This document shows, piece after piece, positions 1 to 9,832 of a stretch of 64,000 nucleotides of DNA. Numbering within the stretch: position 1 is the first letter of the stretch; each line of letters opens with the position of its first letter. The stretch is from CANJIV01 sp046330225 (GTDB lineage: Bacteria > Actinomycetota > Thermoleophilia > Solirubrobacterales > Solirubrobacteraceae), in assembly GCA_046330225.1 (NCBI GenBank), contig JAXLTD010000002.1, positions 248,001 through 312,000 of the forward strand, given 5' to 3'. Below the pieces are notes generated by a model. The model did no database searches. It worked only from the letters and a program-made list of their open reading frames with translations, and was not told the origin of the DNA. The translations under genes and the position numbers were made by a program.

Positions 1-1
1 G

Positions 2-148
2 CTCCCCGGTGCGCTCGGCGGCGCCCTGGGCGGCGCCGCCCCGGCGCCGAGCGCGGCCACGCCGCAGCGCAAGTCGGCGGGCCGGGCCACGAAGGCGCCG
101 GACCCGAACGCCGGCGTCGTGGACTACCTCCTGGGGGCGGACAAGTGA
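2..148 (+). CDS. MCE family protein, C-terminal fragment
   Basis: Only the last 48 codons lie in the window; the gene runs off the left edge. The visible tail is Gly/Ala/Pro-rich and ends in a VVDYLLGADK-like terminus. Its stop overlaps the GTG start of the next MCE gene by four bases (GTGA, 145-148), so the two are translationally coupled. With four complete MlaD/MCE genes following in the same direction, this is most likely an earlier member of the same mce operon. No MCE domain can be seen in this fragment, so the assignment rests on context and tail style. Confidence 0.6.
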   Translation, partial: LPGALGGALGGAAPAPSAATPQRKSAGRATKAPDPNAGVVDYLLGADK

Positions 149-1554
149 GGCGCCGGCGCGCATCCTCGATTGCCGCGAACCCGGTGCTCATCGGCGCCGC
201 CACGACGCTCGTCGTGATCGTGGCCGTGTTCCTGGCCTACAACGCGAACGAGGGCCTCCCGTTCGTCCCGACCTACCAGTTGCAGGCCGAGGTTCCGGAC
301 GCGGCGAACCTCGTGAAGGGCAACGACGTGCGCATCGCCGGGACGCGCGTCGGGACGGTGACCACGATCGCGCCGCAGAAGCACAGCGACGGCTCGGTCA
401 CCGCGGTCCTGACCCTGAAGATGCAGACGTCGGTCAAGCCGCTGCCGAAGGATTCGACGGTCCTGATCCGGCCCCGGTCGGCGCTTGGCCTCAAGTACGT
501 CGAGATCACGAAGGGCAACCCGTCCAGCGGCGGCTTCCCCGACGGCGCGACGATTCCGCTCCAGCAGGCCACGCCGATCCCGGTCGAGATCGACCAGGTG
601 TTCAACACGTTCGACGAGCCGACGCGGCGCGGCATCCAGGGCAACGTCGACGAGTTCGGCAACGCGTTCGCCGGCCGCGGCGCCGACCTCAACGTGACCA
701 TCTCCAACCTCCCGAACCTGCTCTCGAACCTCGAGCCGGTGATGCGGAACCTGGCGGCGAAGGACACGCGGCTGGACAACTTCTTCAAGCAGCTCGGGAA
801 CGTCGCCGGGCAGGTGGCCCCGGTGGCCGAACAGCAGGCGAGCGCCTTCGTGAACCTCGACATCACGTTCGGCGCGCTCGCCTCGGTGGCCCGGCCCTAC
901 ATCCAGGACTCGATTACCGGCGGGCCGCCCGCCCTGGACGCCGCGATCCAGTCGTTCCCGATCCAGCGGGCCTTCCTGGCGAACTCGACTGCGCTCTTCC
1001 GGGACCTGCAGCCGGGCGTCAAGGCGCTGGCCGCCGCGGCGCCCGACCTCGCCGACGCGCTCACGCTCGGGGTGCCGGTGCTCGAGAAGTCGCCAGCGTT
1101 CAACGACCGCCTCGGCGCGCTCAGCGACACGATCAAGTCGTTCAGCAACAACCCGGTGGTCCCGATCGGGATCAAGCGCCTGGCCCAGACGATGAACTTC
1201 CTGGATCCGACGGTCTCGGCCCTCACGCCGACCCAGACCGTCTGCAACTACGTGTCGCTCTTCTTCCGGAACACGGCGAGCCTGCTGTCCGAGGGCGACT
1301 CGATCGGCACGTGGCAGCGGTTCATCATCATTCCGGCGCCGCGCGGCCCCAACAACGAGGGCAGCCCGGCCTCGGCCCCGGCCAACGGCCCGAGCGAGAA
1401 GAACCACCTGCACACCACTCCGTACCCGAAGACGGCCGCCCCGGGCCAGGGCAAGGTCTGCGCCGCCGGCAACGAGAAGTTCGTTGTCGGCAAGACCGTC
1501 CTGTCGAACCCGCCGGTGCGCAGCCCGGCCACGACTGAGGCCACGAAGCCGTGA
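145..1554 (+). CDS. MCE (MlaD-domain) family protein
   Basis: 469 aa. An N-terminal membrane anchor (about residues 14-32, LIGAATTLVVIVAVFLAY) is followed by a single MlaD/MCE domain (about 40-120) with the hallmark stretch GNDVRIAGTRVGTV. A long helical region with conserved LP and leucine repeats follows, then a polar tail. MCE proteins form hexameric periplasmic tunnels or rings that carry lipids to an ABC-type importer (YrbE/MlaE permeases). The start is a GTG inside the stop of the upstream gene and the stop overlaps the next start, so this is an internal operon gene. YrbE permeases are not in the window and should lie upstream. The substrate cannot be read from sequence; in mycobacteria it can be sterols or fatty acids. 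Confidence 0.9.
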   Translation: MRRRRASSIAANPVLIGAATTLVVIVAVFLAYNANEGLPFVPTYQLQAEVPDAANLVKGNDVRIAGTRVGTVTTIAPQKHSDGSVTAVLTLKMQTSVKPLPKDSTVLIRPRSALGLKYVEITKGNPSSGGFPDGATIPLQQATPIPVEIDQVFNTFDEPTRRGIQGNVDEFGNAFAGRGADLNVTISNLPNLLSNLEPVMRNLAAKDTRLDNFFKQLGNVAGQVAPVAEQQASAFVNLDITFGALASVARPYIQDSITGGPPALDAAIQSFPIQRAFLANSTALFRDLQPGVKALAAAAPDLADALTLGVPVLEKSPAFNDRLGALSDTIKSFSNNPVVPIGIKRLAQTMNFLDPTVSALTPTQTVCNYVSLFFRNTASLLSEGDSIGTWQRFIIIPAPRGPNNEGSPASAPANGPSEKNHLHTTPYPKTAAPGQGKVCAAGNEKFVVGKTVLSNPPVRSPATTEATKP

Positions 1555-3227
1555 GCCCGTCCGCGAAGAAGCCGCGCGCCCTGCGCAAGGATCGGACCGG
1601 CCCCGCGCCGTTCAAGGTCGGGCTGATCGTCCTCATCGTGCTTCTGATCGGGACGTACTTCGGCTTCGCGAAGCACATCCCGTTCACGCATGGGTTCCGG
1701 CTCAAGGCGGTGGTGGAGTCGGCCGTGTCGATTCGCACCGGCTCGCCGGTCCGCATCGCCGGGGTCAACGTCGGCAAGGTCGTCGACGTGCAAGGCCAGG
1801 GCTCGTCGGACGCCGCCGTCGTGACGATGGAGCTGGACGACACGGGCCTGCCGATCCACAAGGACGCCGAGCTGAAGATCCGGCCGCGGATCTTCCTCGA
1901 GGGCAACTTCTTCGTCGATCTCGAGCCCGGCACCCCGCAGGCCTCGACCGTCGACGACGGTTACACCATCCCGATCACGCAGACGGCGACGCCGGTTCAG
2001 CTCGACGAGGTCCTCACGGCGCTGCAGGCCGACACGCGCGTCTCCCTGCAGAACACGCTCGAGGGCTACGGCACGGGGCTGACCTACCAGCCGACGGCGC
2101 AGGACGACGTCGGGCAGGACCCGTCCGTCCAGGGCAAGACCGGCGCTCAGGCGCTCAACGGCGCCCTCAACTACAGCGCCGACGCGTTCAAGTCGACGGC
2201 GCTCGTCAACCAGGCGCTCCTCGGCGAGGCGCCGAACGACCTCTCCAAGCTCGTCGACTCCTTCGGCCAGGTCGCTGGCGCCGTGTCGCGCGACGAGGCG
2301 CAGCTCACGAGCTTCGTGTCGAGCTTCAACACGACGCTCGGGGCCTTCGCGGACCAGCAGAACAGCCTGCGGGAGAGCATCCGGCTCCTCGGCCCGACGC
2401 TGCAGACCACCAACCGCGCGCTCGACAGCCTCAACGCCGCGTTCCCGCCCACTCGCGCCTTCGCGATCGAGATCCTGCCGGGCGTCAAGGCGACGCCGTC
2501 GACGATCGACGCCGCGCTGCCGTGGATCGCCCAGACCCGCAAGCTCGTCTCGGACCAGCAGCTCGGCGGGCTCGTGAAGCAGCTCCAGCCGGCCACCGCG
2601 GCGCTCGCCTCCTTCACGGGCGCCCAGCTCGACCTGCTGCCCCAGGCCAACAAGCTGGCGCTCTGCGCCTCCCGCGTCCTGCTGCCGACCGGCGACATCG
2701 TCGTCAACGACGGCGCGGCAACGACGGGCGTCAAGAACTACAAGGAGTTCCTCTACTCGCTGGCCGGGCTCGCCGGCGAGGGGCAGAACTTCGACGGCAA
2801 CGGCACGTACGTCCGGCTGAACGTCGGCGGCGGCGACCGGACGGTCGAGACCGGCGTGTCGAACTACTCCGGCCAGCGGCTCCTGGGCAAGGCGGTCGCG
2901 CCGCCCCTCGGGACCAGCCCGCGCAAGCCGTCCAGCAAGCCGGCCTACGTTTCGAGCCAGCCCTGCTACACGCAGGCGCTGCCGAACGTCAACGGGCCCC
3001 AGGCCGGCCCCGGCCCGGCCGACGGGTCGCAGGGCAAGAGCGCGAGCGCCTCGGCGCGGGCGGCGGACACGGCGACCGCGGAGAAGGCGGCTTCCAGCGC
3101 CGGCAGCGGCGGGTCCGCCTCCGGGGACAGCGACGGGTCCGTGGCCCAGCAGCTCTTCGGGCGCCTGAATCCGTTCCGCGTGCAGGCGCCCGGCGCCGTC
3201 CGCGAGTCCGGCGGTGAGACGCCATGA
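1551..3227 (+). CDS. MCE (MlaD-domain) family protein
   Basis: 558 aa. The order is a basic N-terminus, a membrane anchor (about residues 22-42), an MlaD domain (about 48-130, with SPVRIAGVNVGKV) and a helical region. The tail (about 460-558) is rich in Ser, Ala, Gly and Pro and looks disordered. The GTG start shares four bases with the previous stop, and its TGA shares four bases with the next ATG. It is probably a distinct subunit of the same lipid-transfer complex, because the helical part and tail differ from the neighbours. There is no lipobox, so it should be held by the uncleaved anchor. Confidence 0.9.
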   Translation: MSPSAKKPRALRKDRTGPAPFKVGLIVLIVLLIGTYFGFAKHIPFTHGFRLKAVVESAVSIRTGSPVRIAGVNVGKVVDVQGQGSSDAAVVTMELDDTGLPIHKDAELKIRPRIFLEGNFFVDLEPGTPQASTVDDGYTIPITQTATPVQLDEVLTALQADTRVSLQNTLEGYGTGLTYQPTAQDDVGQDPSVQGKTGAQALNGALNYSADAFKSTALVNQALLGEAPNDLSKLVDSFGQVAGAVSRDEAQLTSFVSSFNTTLGAFADQQNSLRESIRLLGPTLQTTNRALDSLNAAFPPTRAFAIEILPGVKATPSTIDAALPWIAQTRKLVSDQQLGGLVKQLQPATAALASFTGAQLDLLPQANKLALCASRVLLPTGDIVVNDGAATTGVKNYKEFLYSLAGLAGEGQNFDGNGTYVRLNVGGGDRTVETGVSNYSGQRLLGKAVAPPLGTSPRKPSSKPAYVSSQPCYTQALPNVNGPQAGPGPADGSQGKSASASARAADTATAEKAASSAGSGGSASGDSDGSVAQQLFGRLNPFRVQAPGAVRESGGETP

Positions 3228-4846
3228 AGCAAGCCATCAAGAAGCGCTGGAAGGACTTCACGGCGATCGTCGTCCTCATCGTGCTCGCTGCGTTCGTGGC
3301 CTCCTACATCCTCACGAACCAGGGCTTCACGCTCCCCGGCTGGGTGCCGCTCGTCGGCACCGACGTCTTCACGCTCAAGGCGGAGTTCCAGACCGCCCAG
3401 GCCGTCGCGCCGGGCCAGGGCCAGGCCGTGGACATCGCCGGCGTGAAGGTCGGCGAGATCACCGAGGTGAACCTCGTGAACGGGCGCGCGGTCGTGACGA
3501 TGACCATCGACCCCGACCAGGGCAAGGACATCCGGACCAACGCCCAGCTGCTCCTGCGCCCGAAGACCGGGCTCAAGGACATGGTGATCGAGATGAAGCC
3601 CGGCTCGGCGCCGGCGCCCTTCGTCAAGGAGAACTCGACGCTGCCGATCGCCAACACGCTGCCCGACGTCAACCCCGACCAGTTCCTGGCCAGCCTCGAC
3701 GTCGACACCCGCGACTACCTCAAGCTCCTGCTCGGCGGCGCGGGGGAGGGCCTGAAGGGCAACGGCAAGACGCTCTCGTCGACGCTGCGGCGCTTCGAGC
3801 CCACGGCGCGGGACATCCTCCAGATCAACCAGCTCCTGGCGCAGCGCAACCGCAACCTGCAGCGCGTCGTCAGCAACTTCCAGAAGCTCTCGACGGCGCT
3901 GTCGACGAAGGACAACCAGATCTCGCAGCTCGTCGACAACTCGGCGGCCGTCTTCCGGGCCTTCGCCGCCCAGGACCAGAACATCCGGGCCAGCCTGCAG
4001 CTGCTCCCGGGGAGCCTGCAGGCCACCAACGACGCGCTCGGCAAGGTCGACACGCTCGCCCGCCAGCTCGGGCCGGCGCTGCAGCGGCTGCGGCCCGGCG
4101 CCCGGGCGCTCGGGCCGTCGCTGCTGGCCACCCAGCCGTTCCTGCGCGACACGGTCCCGGTCTTCAAGAACCAGCTCGGGCCGTTCTCGACCTCCGTCAC
4201 GCCCATCGTGAAGCGGCTCAAGCCGGTCACCCAGGATCTCGCCGAGCTGGCCCCCAACCTCACGAGCGCGCTCAGCGTGCTCAACACGACCCTCAACGAG
4301 CTCGCCTACAACCCGCCCGGCTCGAAGGAGGGCTTCCTGTTCTTCGTGCCCTGGGCGAATCACGCCGGGGCGTCGATCTTCAACTTCCAGGACGCGCACG
4401 GTGTCATCCGCCGCGGCCTGGTCGTCGCGACCTGCGAGACCCTCAACATCCTTCCGCAGGTCGGCCAGGTCAACCCGAACCTCCAGAACATCATCACCAA
4501 CACGAACCTGGCGATCGGCTCGCCGCTCTGCCCGCCCGCGCCGACGTCGTCCGCGGCGAAGGCCAAGGCCAAGGCCTCGGCGGCCGCGCCGTCGGGGGCC
4601 CAGGCCGCGCCCGACGGCACGACGACGCTCGACCAGGCGCCCGCGCTCACGCCGGCCCCGCCGGCGAAGTCCCGGGCCCCGAAGTCGGCCCCGGCGCCGA
4701 GCGGTGGCGCCCCGGCGGACGGCGGCGCCGCGACGGACGGCAGCGGCACCGCCGGCTCGGGATCCGGCGGCGCGACCGAGGGCGGCGGATCGTCCACGAC
4801 CGCGTCGGCTCCGACGGCCGCGACGAGCTCGAGGAGAGGACGCTAG
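3224..4846 (+). CDS. MCE (MlaD-domain) family protein
   Basis: 540 aa. A basic start (MKQAIKKRWKD) leads into a membrane anchor (about residues 13-32). The MlaD domain (about 45-125) carries GQAVDIAGVKVGEI, and a long helical segment follows (about 150-400). The last 90 residues are low-complexity Ala/Pro/Gly/Ser. The ATG overlaps the upstream TGA. The tail resembles that of the preceding MCE protein, suggesting the extensions reach into the cell envelope. It belongs to the same mce operon and lipid-import machine. Confidence 0.9.
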   Translation: MKQAIKKRWKDFTAIVVLIVLAAFVASYILTNQGFTLPGWVPLVGTDVFTLKAEFQTAQAVAPGQGQAVDIAGVKVGEITEVNLVNGRAVVTMTIDPDQGKDIRTNAQLLLRPKTGLKDMVIEMKPGSAPAPFVKENSTLPIANTLPDVNPDQFLASLDVDTRDYLKLLLGGAGEGLKGNGKTLSSTLRRFEPTARDILQINQLLAQRNRNLQRVVSNFQKLSTALSTKDNQISQLVDNSAAVFRAFAAQDQNIRASLQLLPGSLQATNDALGKVDTLARQLGPALQRLRPGARALGPSLLATQPFLRDTVPVFKNQLGPFSTSVTPIVKRLKPVTQDLAELAPNLTSALSVLNTTLNELAYNPPGSKEGFLFFVPWANHAGASIFNFQDAHGVIRRGLVVATCETLNILPQVGQVNPNLQNIITNTNLAIGSPLCPPAPTSSAAKAKAKASAAAPSGAQAAPDGTTTLDQAPALTPAPPAKSRAPKSAPAPSGGAPADGGAATDGSGTAGSGSGGATEGGGSSTTASAPTAATSSRRGR

Positions 4847-6361
4847 GTGCAAAAGCAAGCTCCGACCCTCGGCCGGCTGTTCGTAATGGTCGCCTTCGCG
4901 CTCTCCTGCTTCGGGCTGCTCCTGTACCTGTGGCTGGCCTTCGGCGGGCCGATCCCGTTCGAGCCCAAGGGCTACCGCGTCACCGCGTCCTTCAACGAGG
5001 CTGGCCAGCTCGCGCAGGAGGCCGACGTGCGGATCTCCGGGGTCCCGGTGGGCAAGGTCAAGACGATCAAGCTCGATTCGGGCGGCCGCTCGAAGGTCAC
5101 GATGGAGATCGACGAGCGCTACGCGCCGCTGCCGAACGACGTGCGGGCGATCCTCCGCCAGAAGACGCTGCTCGGCGAGACCTACGTCGAGCTGACCCCC
5201 GGCACGGAAACCAATCCAAAGATTCCCGAGGGCGGGGCGATCCAGACCAGCCGGGTGGCGCCGACCGTCGAGCTGGACGAGATCTTCCGGGCGTTTGACG
5301 CCAAGACCCGGGCCGCGTTCCAGTCCTGGATGCAGCAGCAGTACCTCGCCGTCAACGAGCGCGGGCAGGACATCAACGACGCCTTCGGCACGCTCGCGCC
5401 GTTCTCCGAGGACACGACCACGCTTCTCAAGGTGCTCAACAGCCAGCAGGCGGCCGTCCAGCGCCTCGTGAAGAACACCGGCGTCGTGTTCGGTGCCCTG
5501 GGCGCCCGGCAGGGCCAGCTCGCCAGCCTGATCCGCAACACGAACATCGTGTTCGGGACGACGGCGAAGCGCAACGCGGAGCTCGCGGCGACGTTCGTGG
5601 CGCTCCCGACCTTCGAGAAGGAGAGCACGCTGACGCTCAAGCAGCTCGAGGCCTTCGCGATCAACACCGACCCGCTCGTCACGCAGCTGCGCCCGGCGGC
5701 GCTGCAGATGTCGCCCACGTTCATCGCGGTGCAGAAGCTGGCGCCGCAGCTCAAGTCGCTCTTCGCGGGCCTGGGCCCGACGATCGACGCCTCGGTCAAG
5801 GGCTTCCCGGCGGCGTCGCAGACGCTGCGCGACCTCGAGCCGCTTCTGGGCCAGCTCGACCCGTTCCTGCGCAGCCTCAACGCGCCGCTCGAAGGCCTGA
5901 CGTACTTCGTGCCCGAGCTCACGGCCTTCTTCGCGAACGCCACGGCGGCGACCCAGGCCGCCGACGCGCCGCCGAATGCCCCGGGCTTCGTCCACTACCT
6001 GCGCACGACCCAGCCGGTGAACCCCGAGACGCTCGCCGAGTTCCCGAACCGGCTGCCGTCGAACCGGACCTCGCCCTACGCCCTGCCGCGGGCCAGCGAC
6101 CAGCTGGCCAAGGGCCTGCAGAGCTACGAGACCCGCCAGTGCACCGGCGGAACCGATCCGCAGATCGTCGGCCCCGTGCCGGGCCTGCTCACGCCCGAGG
6201 CGTACAAGCTCAACCTCGACTTCACCTATGGGCAGGAGGGCAACCCCGGCCAGCAGCCCGCCCCGCCGTGCGTGCAGCAGGCGAAGTTCCCGTCGCTGGG
6301 GGCCATCCCCGAGCTGACGCAGTACCAGCACGTCTACGCCGAAGGCGCGATCTCCCCCTGA
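4847..6361 (+). CDS. MCE (MlaD-domain) family protein, last mce gene
   Basis: 504 aa. It has an N-terminal anchor (about residues 10-32, LFVMVAFALSCFGLLLYLWLAF) and an MlaD domain (about 38-118, with ADVRISGVPVGKV). A helical region and a short Pro-rich tail follow. The GTG start follows directly on the preceding TAG, with GAGGAGAGGA upstream as a ribosome binding site. The Cys in the anchor is not in a proper lipobox (Ala at -3), so I do not call a lipoprotein. A 43-base gap separates it from the exporter gene, which has its own leaderless-type promoter. Confidence 0.9.
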   Translation: MQKQAPTLGRLFVMVAFALSCFGLLLYLWLAFGGPIPFEPKGYRVTASFNEAGQLAQEADVRISGVPVGKVKTIKLDSGGRSKVTMEIDERYAPLPNDVRAILRQKTLLGETYVELTPGTETNPKIPEGGAIQTSRVAPTVELDEIFRAFDAKTRAAFQSWMQQQYLAVNERGQDINDAFGTLAPFSEDTTTLLKVLNSQQAAVQRLVKNTGVVFGALGARQGQLASLIRNTNIVFGTTAKRNAELAATFVALPTFEKESTLTLKQLEAFAINTDPLVTQLRPAALQMSPTFIAVQKLAPQLKSLFAGLGPTIDASVKGFPAASQTLRDLEPLLGQLDPFLRSLNAPLEGLTYFVPELTAFFANATAATQAADAPPNAPGFVHYLRTTQPVNPETLAEFPNRLPSNRTSPYALPRASDQLAKGLQSYETRQCTGGTDPQIVGPVPGLLTPEAYKLNLDFTYGQEGNPGQQPAPPCVQQAKFPSLGAIPELTQYQHVYAEGAISP

Positions 6362-6390
6362 CCGGCGGCGCCGGTCAGCGGGCGGGCCGC

Positions 6391-6396
6391 TAGCCT
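6391..6396 (+). promoter_or_regulatory. Putative -10 element (TAGCCT), leaderless start
   Basis: TAGCCT lies eight bases before the GTG at 6405, with no ribosome binding site between. It matches the TANNNT-plus-short-gap pattern seen before many starts here. No clear -35 is visible. Confidence 0.45.
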
Positions 6397-6404
6397 GAGC
6401 CGGC

Positions 6405-9140
6405 GTGAGGGTGAAGAGCGCGTTCGAGCGGATCGTCGGCGCCGCCGTGCGCCGGCCGCTGCCGGTCGTGGCGGCGGTGGCGGCGCTGGCGCTCGCAGGC
6501 GCGGTGCTCGCCGTCCTCACCTTGCGGCCCGCCGCCGACCCGGGCACGTTCGTGGACCGCAGCAGCCCGGCGTTCGCGGCCACCGAGCGCGCGCACCAGC
6601 GCTTCGGGGACGACGCGATCCTCGTGCTCGTGCGCGAATCGCTCCCGCGACTCATGCTCACCGCCGACCTCGGGCGCCTGCTGGCCCTCGAGGGCTGCCT
6701 GTCCGGGAACGCCCCCCGCGGCGCGACCTTCCCTGGCGGCCCGCGCGGGCCGTGCGCGGCGCTCGCGCGGACCAAGCCGGTGCAGGTCGTGTACGGGCCA
6801 GGGACCTTCATCAACGAGGCCGCGCGCCAGATCCAGACCGAGTTCGCCGCCCAGCAGCAGCGCTCGAAGGCCCGCGAGGCGGAGGCGGGGCGCGCCGCGC
6901 GCGAGATCGCCAAGGCCCAGGGGCGCAGTCCGGCCGACCAGGCCCGGCTGGCCGCGGAGGCCCGGCGGCTCGTGCAGGCCCAGTTCCTGCGCGACTCGCT
7001 GCGCCTCGCCCTGCAGTACGGCATCCGCTCGCTGCCGCGGCTGGACGATCCGGCGTTCGTCTCGACGGTGGTGTTCGATCCCAAGCGGGGTGCGAGCGTG
7101 CCGAAGGCCCGCTTCGCCTACCTCTTCCCCAACTCGCGCAGCGCGCTCGTGCAGGTCCGGCTGCGGCCCGGCCTCGGCGATGCCGGCCGCCGGCGCGCCA
7201 TCGGGCTGGTCCGCCAGGCCGTGGGCCTGCCCGCGTTCAAGCTGACGGCGGGGACCTACACGGTCACCGGCGTTCCCGTGCTCGTGAGCGACCTCACCGA
7301 TGCGATCTCCTCGGCCATCCTCGTCCTGCTGGCCGGGGCCCTGGCCGTCATGGCCGCGGTGCTGCTCCTGGCGTTCCGGACCGCGCGGCCGCGGACCCGG
7401 CTCGTGCCGCTCGGCGCATCGCTTGCCGCTGTCTCCCTGGTGTTCGGCGGCATGGCCGTTGCCGGCCTCTCGCTCACGATGGCGTCGATCGCGGTGCTGC
7501 CGATCCTCATCGGGCTCGGGGTGGACTACGCGATCCAGTTCCAGTCGCGCTTCGACGAGGCGCGGAGGGAGGGGCAGGACCCGGCGGCGTCCGCCGCCGC
7601 AGCGGCCCGGCGGTCCGGTCCGACGATCGGCACCGCCTGCCTGGCGACGGCGGCGGGCTTCCTCGTGCTGCTGCTCTCGCCGATCCCCATGATCCGAGGC
7701 TTCGGCGCGCTGCTCGTGGTCGGCGTGGCCGTCGCGTTCGCCGTTGCGGCCACGGCCGGCTTCGCGCTCCTCGTCCTGGCCGCCGGGGGCACGCCAGTGC
7801 CAGGGCCGCTCGGGCGCGCCGCCGCGGGGATCGGCGCGTCGCTGCGTGGCGCCGGCGACCTGGCCGGCGACGCCGCGCGGGGGGCGAGCGGGCTCCTCGG
7901 CGGCGCGCCGGGCCGGGCGGCGCGAGCGGCGGGGCGCGGCGGCCGGGCCGCCGGGACGCGGATCGCCGCCGTGTGGTCGCGGGCCCTGGCGCTGTCCCTC
8001 GCGCGGCCCGGGCGCGTCGTCGCGATCGCCGCCGCGCTGGCCGCCGTCGGCCTGGCGCTCGACACCCAGGCGAAGGTCGTCTCGGACGTGCAGGCGCTCG
8101 TGCCCCAGGACCTGCGGGCCCAGCGCGACATCGCGGCGCTGCAGCGCAGCACCGGCGTCTACGGCGAGGCCGACGTGCTCGTCGAGGCCGACGACCTGAC
8201 CCAGCCGCGGGTCGTGCGCTGGATGACCGGCTACGAGAAGGCGCTGCTGCGCCACTACGGCTACTCGCCCGACCGCGGCTGCGGCCGCGCGGCGCTGTGC
8301 CCGGCGCTCTCCCTGCCGGACCTGTTCCGCGTGCCCGCTCAGGTCCAGACGCGCGGCCGCATCCGGGCCCTGCTCGACGCCGTCCCGCCGTACTTCTCCC
8401 AGGCCGTCATCACGCCGGACCGGCGCACGGCGACGCTCGCCTTCGGCGTGCGGCTGGCCCCGCTGGACGAGCAGCAGCGCGTGTTCGACGAGATGCGCCG
8501 GCGGCTGCACCCGCCTCCGGGGGTGCGGGCCACCGTCTCCGGCCTGCCGGTCCTGACCGCCGACGCCAACGCGAAGGTGTCCTCGCCGTGGCGCCGGGCG
8601 CTTGCGCTCCTCGCCAGCCTCGCGCTCGTGGCCCTGGTGCTGCTCGCCGTCTTCCGGGATCCGCGGCGCGCGCTCGTGCCGCTCGCGCCGATCGCGATGG
8701 CGACGGGCTGGTCGGCTCTGGTCCTGTTCCTGACGCGCATCCCGCTCAATCCGATGTCGGTGACCCTCGGGGCGCTCGTCGTGGCGATCACCACGGAGTT
8801 CAGCGTGCTGCTGTCCGAGCGCTGCCGGCAGGAGCGCACCGGCGGCCGCTCGCTCGCCGAGGCGCTGCAGCGGACCTACGCGTCGACCGGCCGGGCCGTC
8901 CTGGCCTCGGGCGCCACGGCGATCGCCGGATTCGCCGTGCTCGCCCTGTCGGACATCCGGATGCTGCGCGACTTCGGCCTCGTGACCGTCGTCGACCTCG
9001 CCGTCTCCCTGGCCGGCGTGATGCTCGTCCTGCCCGCGGTCCTGGCGCTCGCCGAGCGCCGCGCCGCGGAGCCGAGCCCGGACGCGGCCCCCGGCCTGGC
9101 CCGGCGGCTGCGGCTGCGCCGGCCGCGTGCGGCGGCGTGA
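6405..9140 (+). CDS. MMPL/RND superfamily transporter
   Basis: 911 aa, the size and two-fold architecture of MMPL/HpnN-type exporters. A first TM helix (about residues 18-38) precedes a large extracytoplasmic domain (about 45-285). Then come a TM bundle (about 290-465, with GLGVDYAIQFQSRF in TM4), a Gly/Ala/Arg-rich cytoplasmic linker, a second TM and extracytoplasmic domain, and a final TM bundle (about 730-895, with TTEFSVLLSERCRQE in the matching position). These proteins use the proton gradient to export lipids or hydrophobic compounds across the inner membrane. Placement just after an mce operon fits envelope lipid traffic. The substrate is unknown. The stop overlaps the next GTG. Confidence 0.88.
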   Translation: MRVKSAFERIVGAAVRRPLPVVAAVAALALAGAVLAVLTLRPAADPGTFVDRSSPAFAATERAHQRFGDDAILVLVRESLPRLMLTADLGRLLALEGCLSGNAPRGATFPGGPRGPCAALARTKPVQVVYGPGTFINEAARQIQTEFAAQQQRSKAREAEAGRAAREIAKAQGRSPADQARLAAEARRLVQAQFLRDSLRLALQYGIRSLPRLDDPAFVSTVVFDPKRGASVPKARFAYLFPNSRSALVQVRLRPGLGDAGRRRAIGLVRQAVGLPAFKLTAGTYTVTGVPVLVSDLTDAISSAILVLLAGALAVMAAVLLLAFRTARPRTRLVPLGASLAAVSLVFGGMAVAGLSLTMASIAVLPILIGLGVDYAIQFQSRFDEARREGQDPAASAAAAARRSGPTIGTACLATAAGFLVLLLSPIPMIRGFGALLVVGVAVAFAVAATAGFALLVLAAGGTPVPGPLGRAAAGIGASLRGAGDLAGDAARGASGLLGGAPGRAARAAGRGGRAAGTRIAAVWSRALALSLARPGRVVAIAAALAAVGLALDTQAKVVSDVQALVPQDLRAQRDIAALQRSTGVYGEADVLVEADDLTQPRVVRWMTGYEKALLRHYGYSPDRGCGRAALCPALSLPDLFRVPAQVQTRGRIRALLDAVPPYFSQAVITPDRRTATLAFGVRLAPLDEQQRVFDEMRRRLHPPPGVRATVSGLPVLTADANAKVSSPWRRALALLASLALVALVLLAVFRDPRRALVPLAPIAMATGWSALVLFLTRIPLNPMSVTLGALVVAITTEFSVLLSERCRQERTGGRSLAEALQRTYASTGRAVLASGATAIAGFAVLALSDIRMLRDFGLVTVVDLAVSLAGVMLVLPAVLALAERRAAEPSPDAAPGLARRLRLRRPRAAA

Positions 9141-9832
9141 GCTCAGCGCCGGGCTCGTCCTCGCCCGCGCCGGCGCCCCCGGAGCCGGCGGGCCCTGCCC
9201 CGCCCGGCCGGCGGTATGGCTGGGTGGTCGGCCTGGCGGGCGCGCTGGCGCTCGCCTACATCACGCTCAACACGCTGAGCACCGACGCCCCGGGCGTGCG
9301 CGGGCTTCCGGCCGGCGCGCGGATGCCGCCGTTCGCCGTGCCGCTCGCCCTCAGCGGCCTGGATGGCGACGCGAACGTCGCCACGAAGGCCGGCCAGGGG
9401 GCGGCGGGGCGGGTGCCGGCCTGCTCGGTGCGCGATCCCCGGGTCCTGAACGTCTGCGCGCTGGCCGCCCGGCGGCCGGTCGTGCTCGCCTTCGCCTTCG
9501 ACCGGGCCGGCAAGGCCTGCGCCCGTCAGCTCGACACGCTCGAGCGCGTGCGGCGGCGCCATCCCGGCGTGGCGGTCGCCGCGGTGTTCGTGCGCGGGGA
9601 CCGGGCGGCCCTGCGGACCGAGATCCGGGACCGGGGCTGGCGCTTCCCCGTCGGCTATGACCGCGACGGGGCGGTGGCGAATCTCTATGGCGTCGGCGGC
9701 TGCCCGACGCTGACCTTCGCCTACCCCGGCCGCGCGGTGCGGGCCACCGTGACCGGCACGCTGGGCGCCGCGGCGCTGGACCGGCGCATGGGGGCACTGG
9801 AGCGGGCCGCTGCCGCCCGGAGGCAGCCGTGA
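9137..9832 (+). CDS. Membrane-anchored thioredoxin-like protein
   Basis: 231 aa. A Pro-rich N-terminus and one TM helix (about residues 30-48) are followed by a thioredoxin-fold domain (about 60-225). The segment RPVVLAFAFDRAGKACARQLDTLERV occupies the TlpA/AhpC position, but the usual CXXC is reduced to KACARQ with one Cys. GCPTLTFAYP has the cis-Pro loop typical of the fold. Loss of one Cys argues against ordinary disulfide reduction; a peroxiredoxin-like or structural role is possible. The GTG start overlaps the exporter's stop, and its TGA overlaps the next GTG, so all three genes are coupled. Confidence 0.7.
   Translation: MSSAPGSSSPAPAPPEPAGPAPPGRRYGWVVGLAGALALAYITLNTLSTDAPGVRGLPAGARMPPFAVPLALSGLDGDANVATKAGQGAAGRVPACSVRDPRVLNVCALAARRPVVLAFAFDRAGKACARQLDTLERVRRRHPGVAVAAVFVRGDRAALRTEIRDRGWRFPVGYDRDGAVANLYGVGGCPTLTFAYPGRAVRATVTGTLGAAALDRRMGALERAAAARRQP

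Noticed and set aside
2966..7084. A 1372-codon open frame on the minus strand across the mce genes
   Set aside because: It is antisense to well-supported MCE/MMPL genes, Arg/Gly-rich, with no domain. Long empty frames are normal in very GC-rich DNA. The same applies to other long antisense frames, for example 9143-12505, 30406-31550, 44029-46293.
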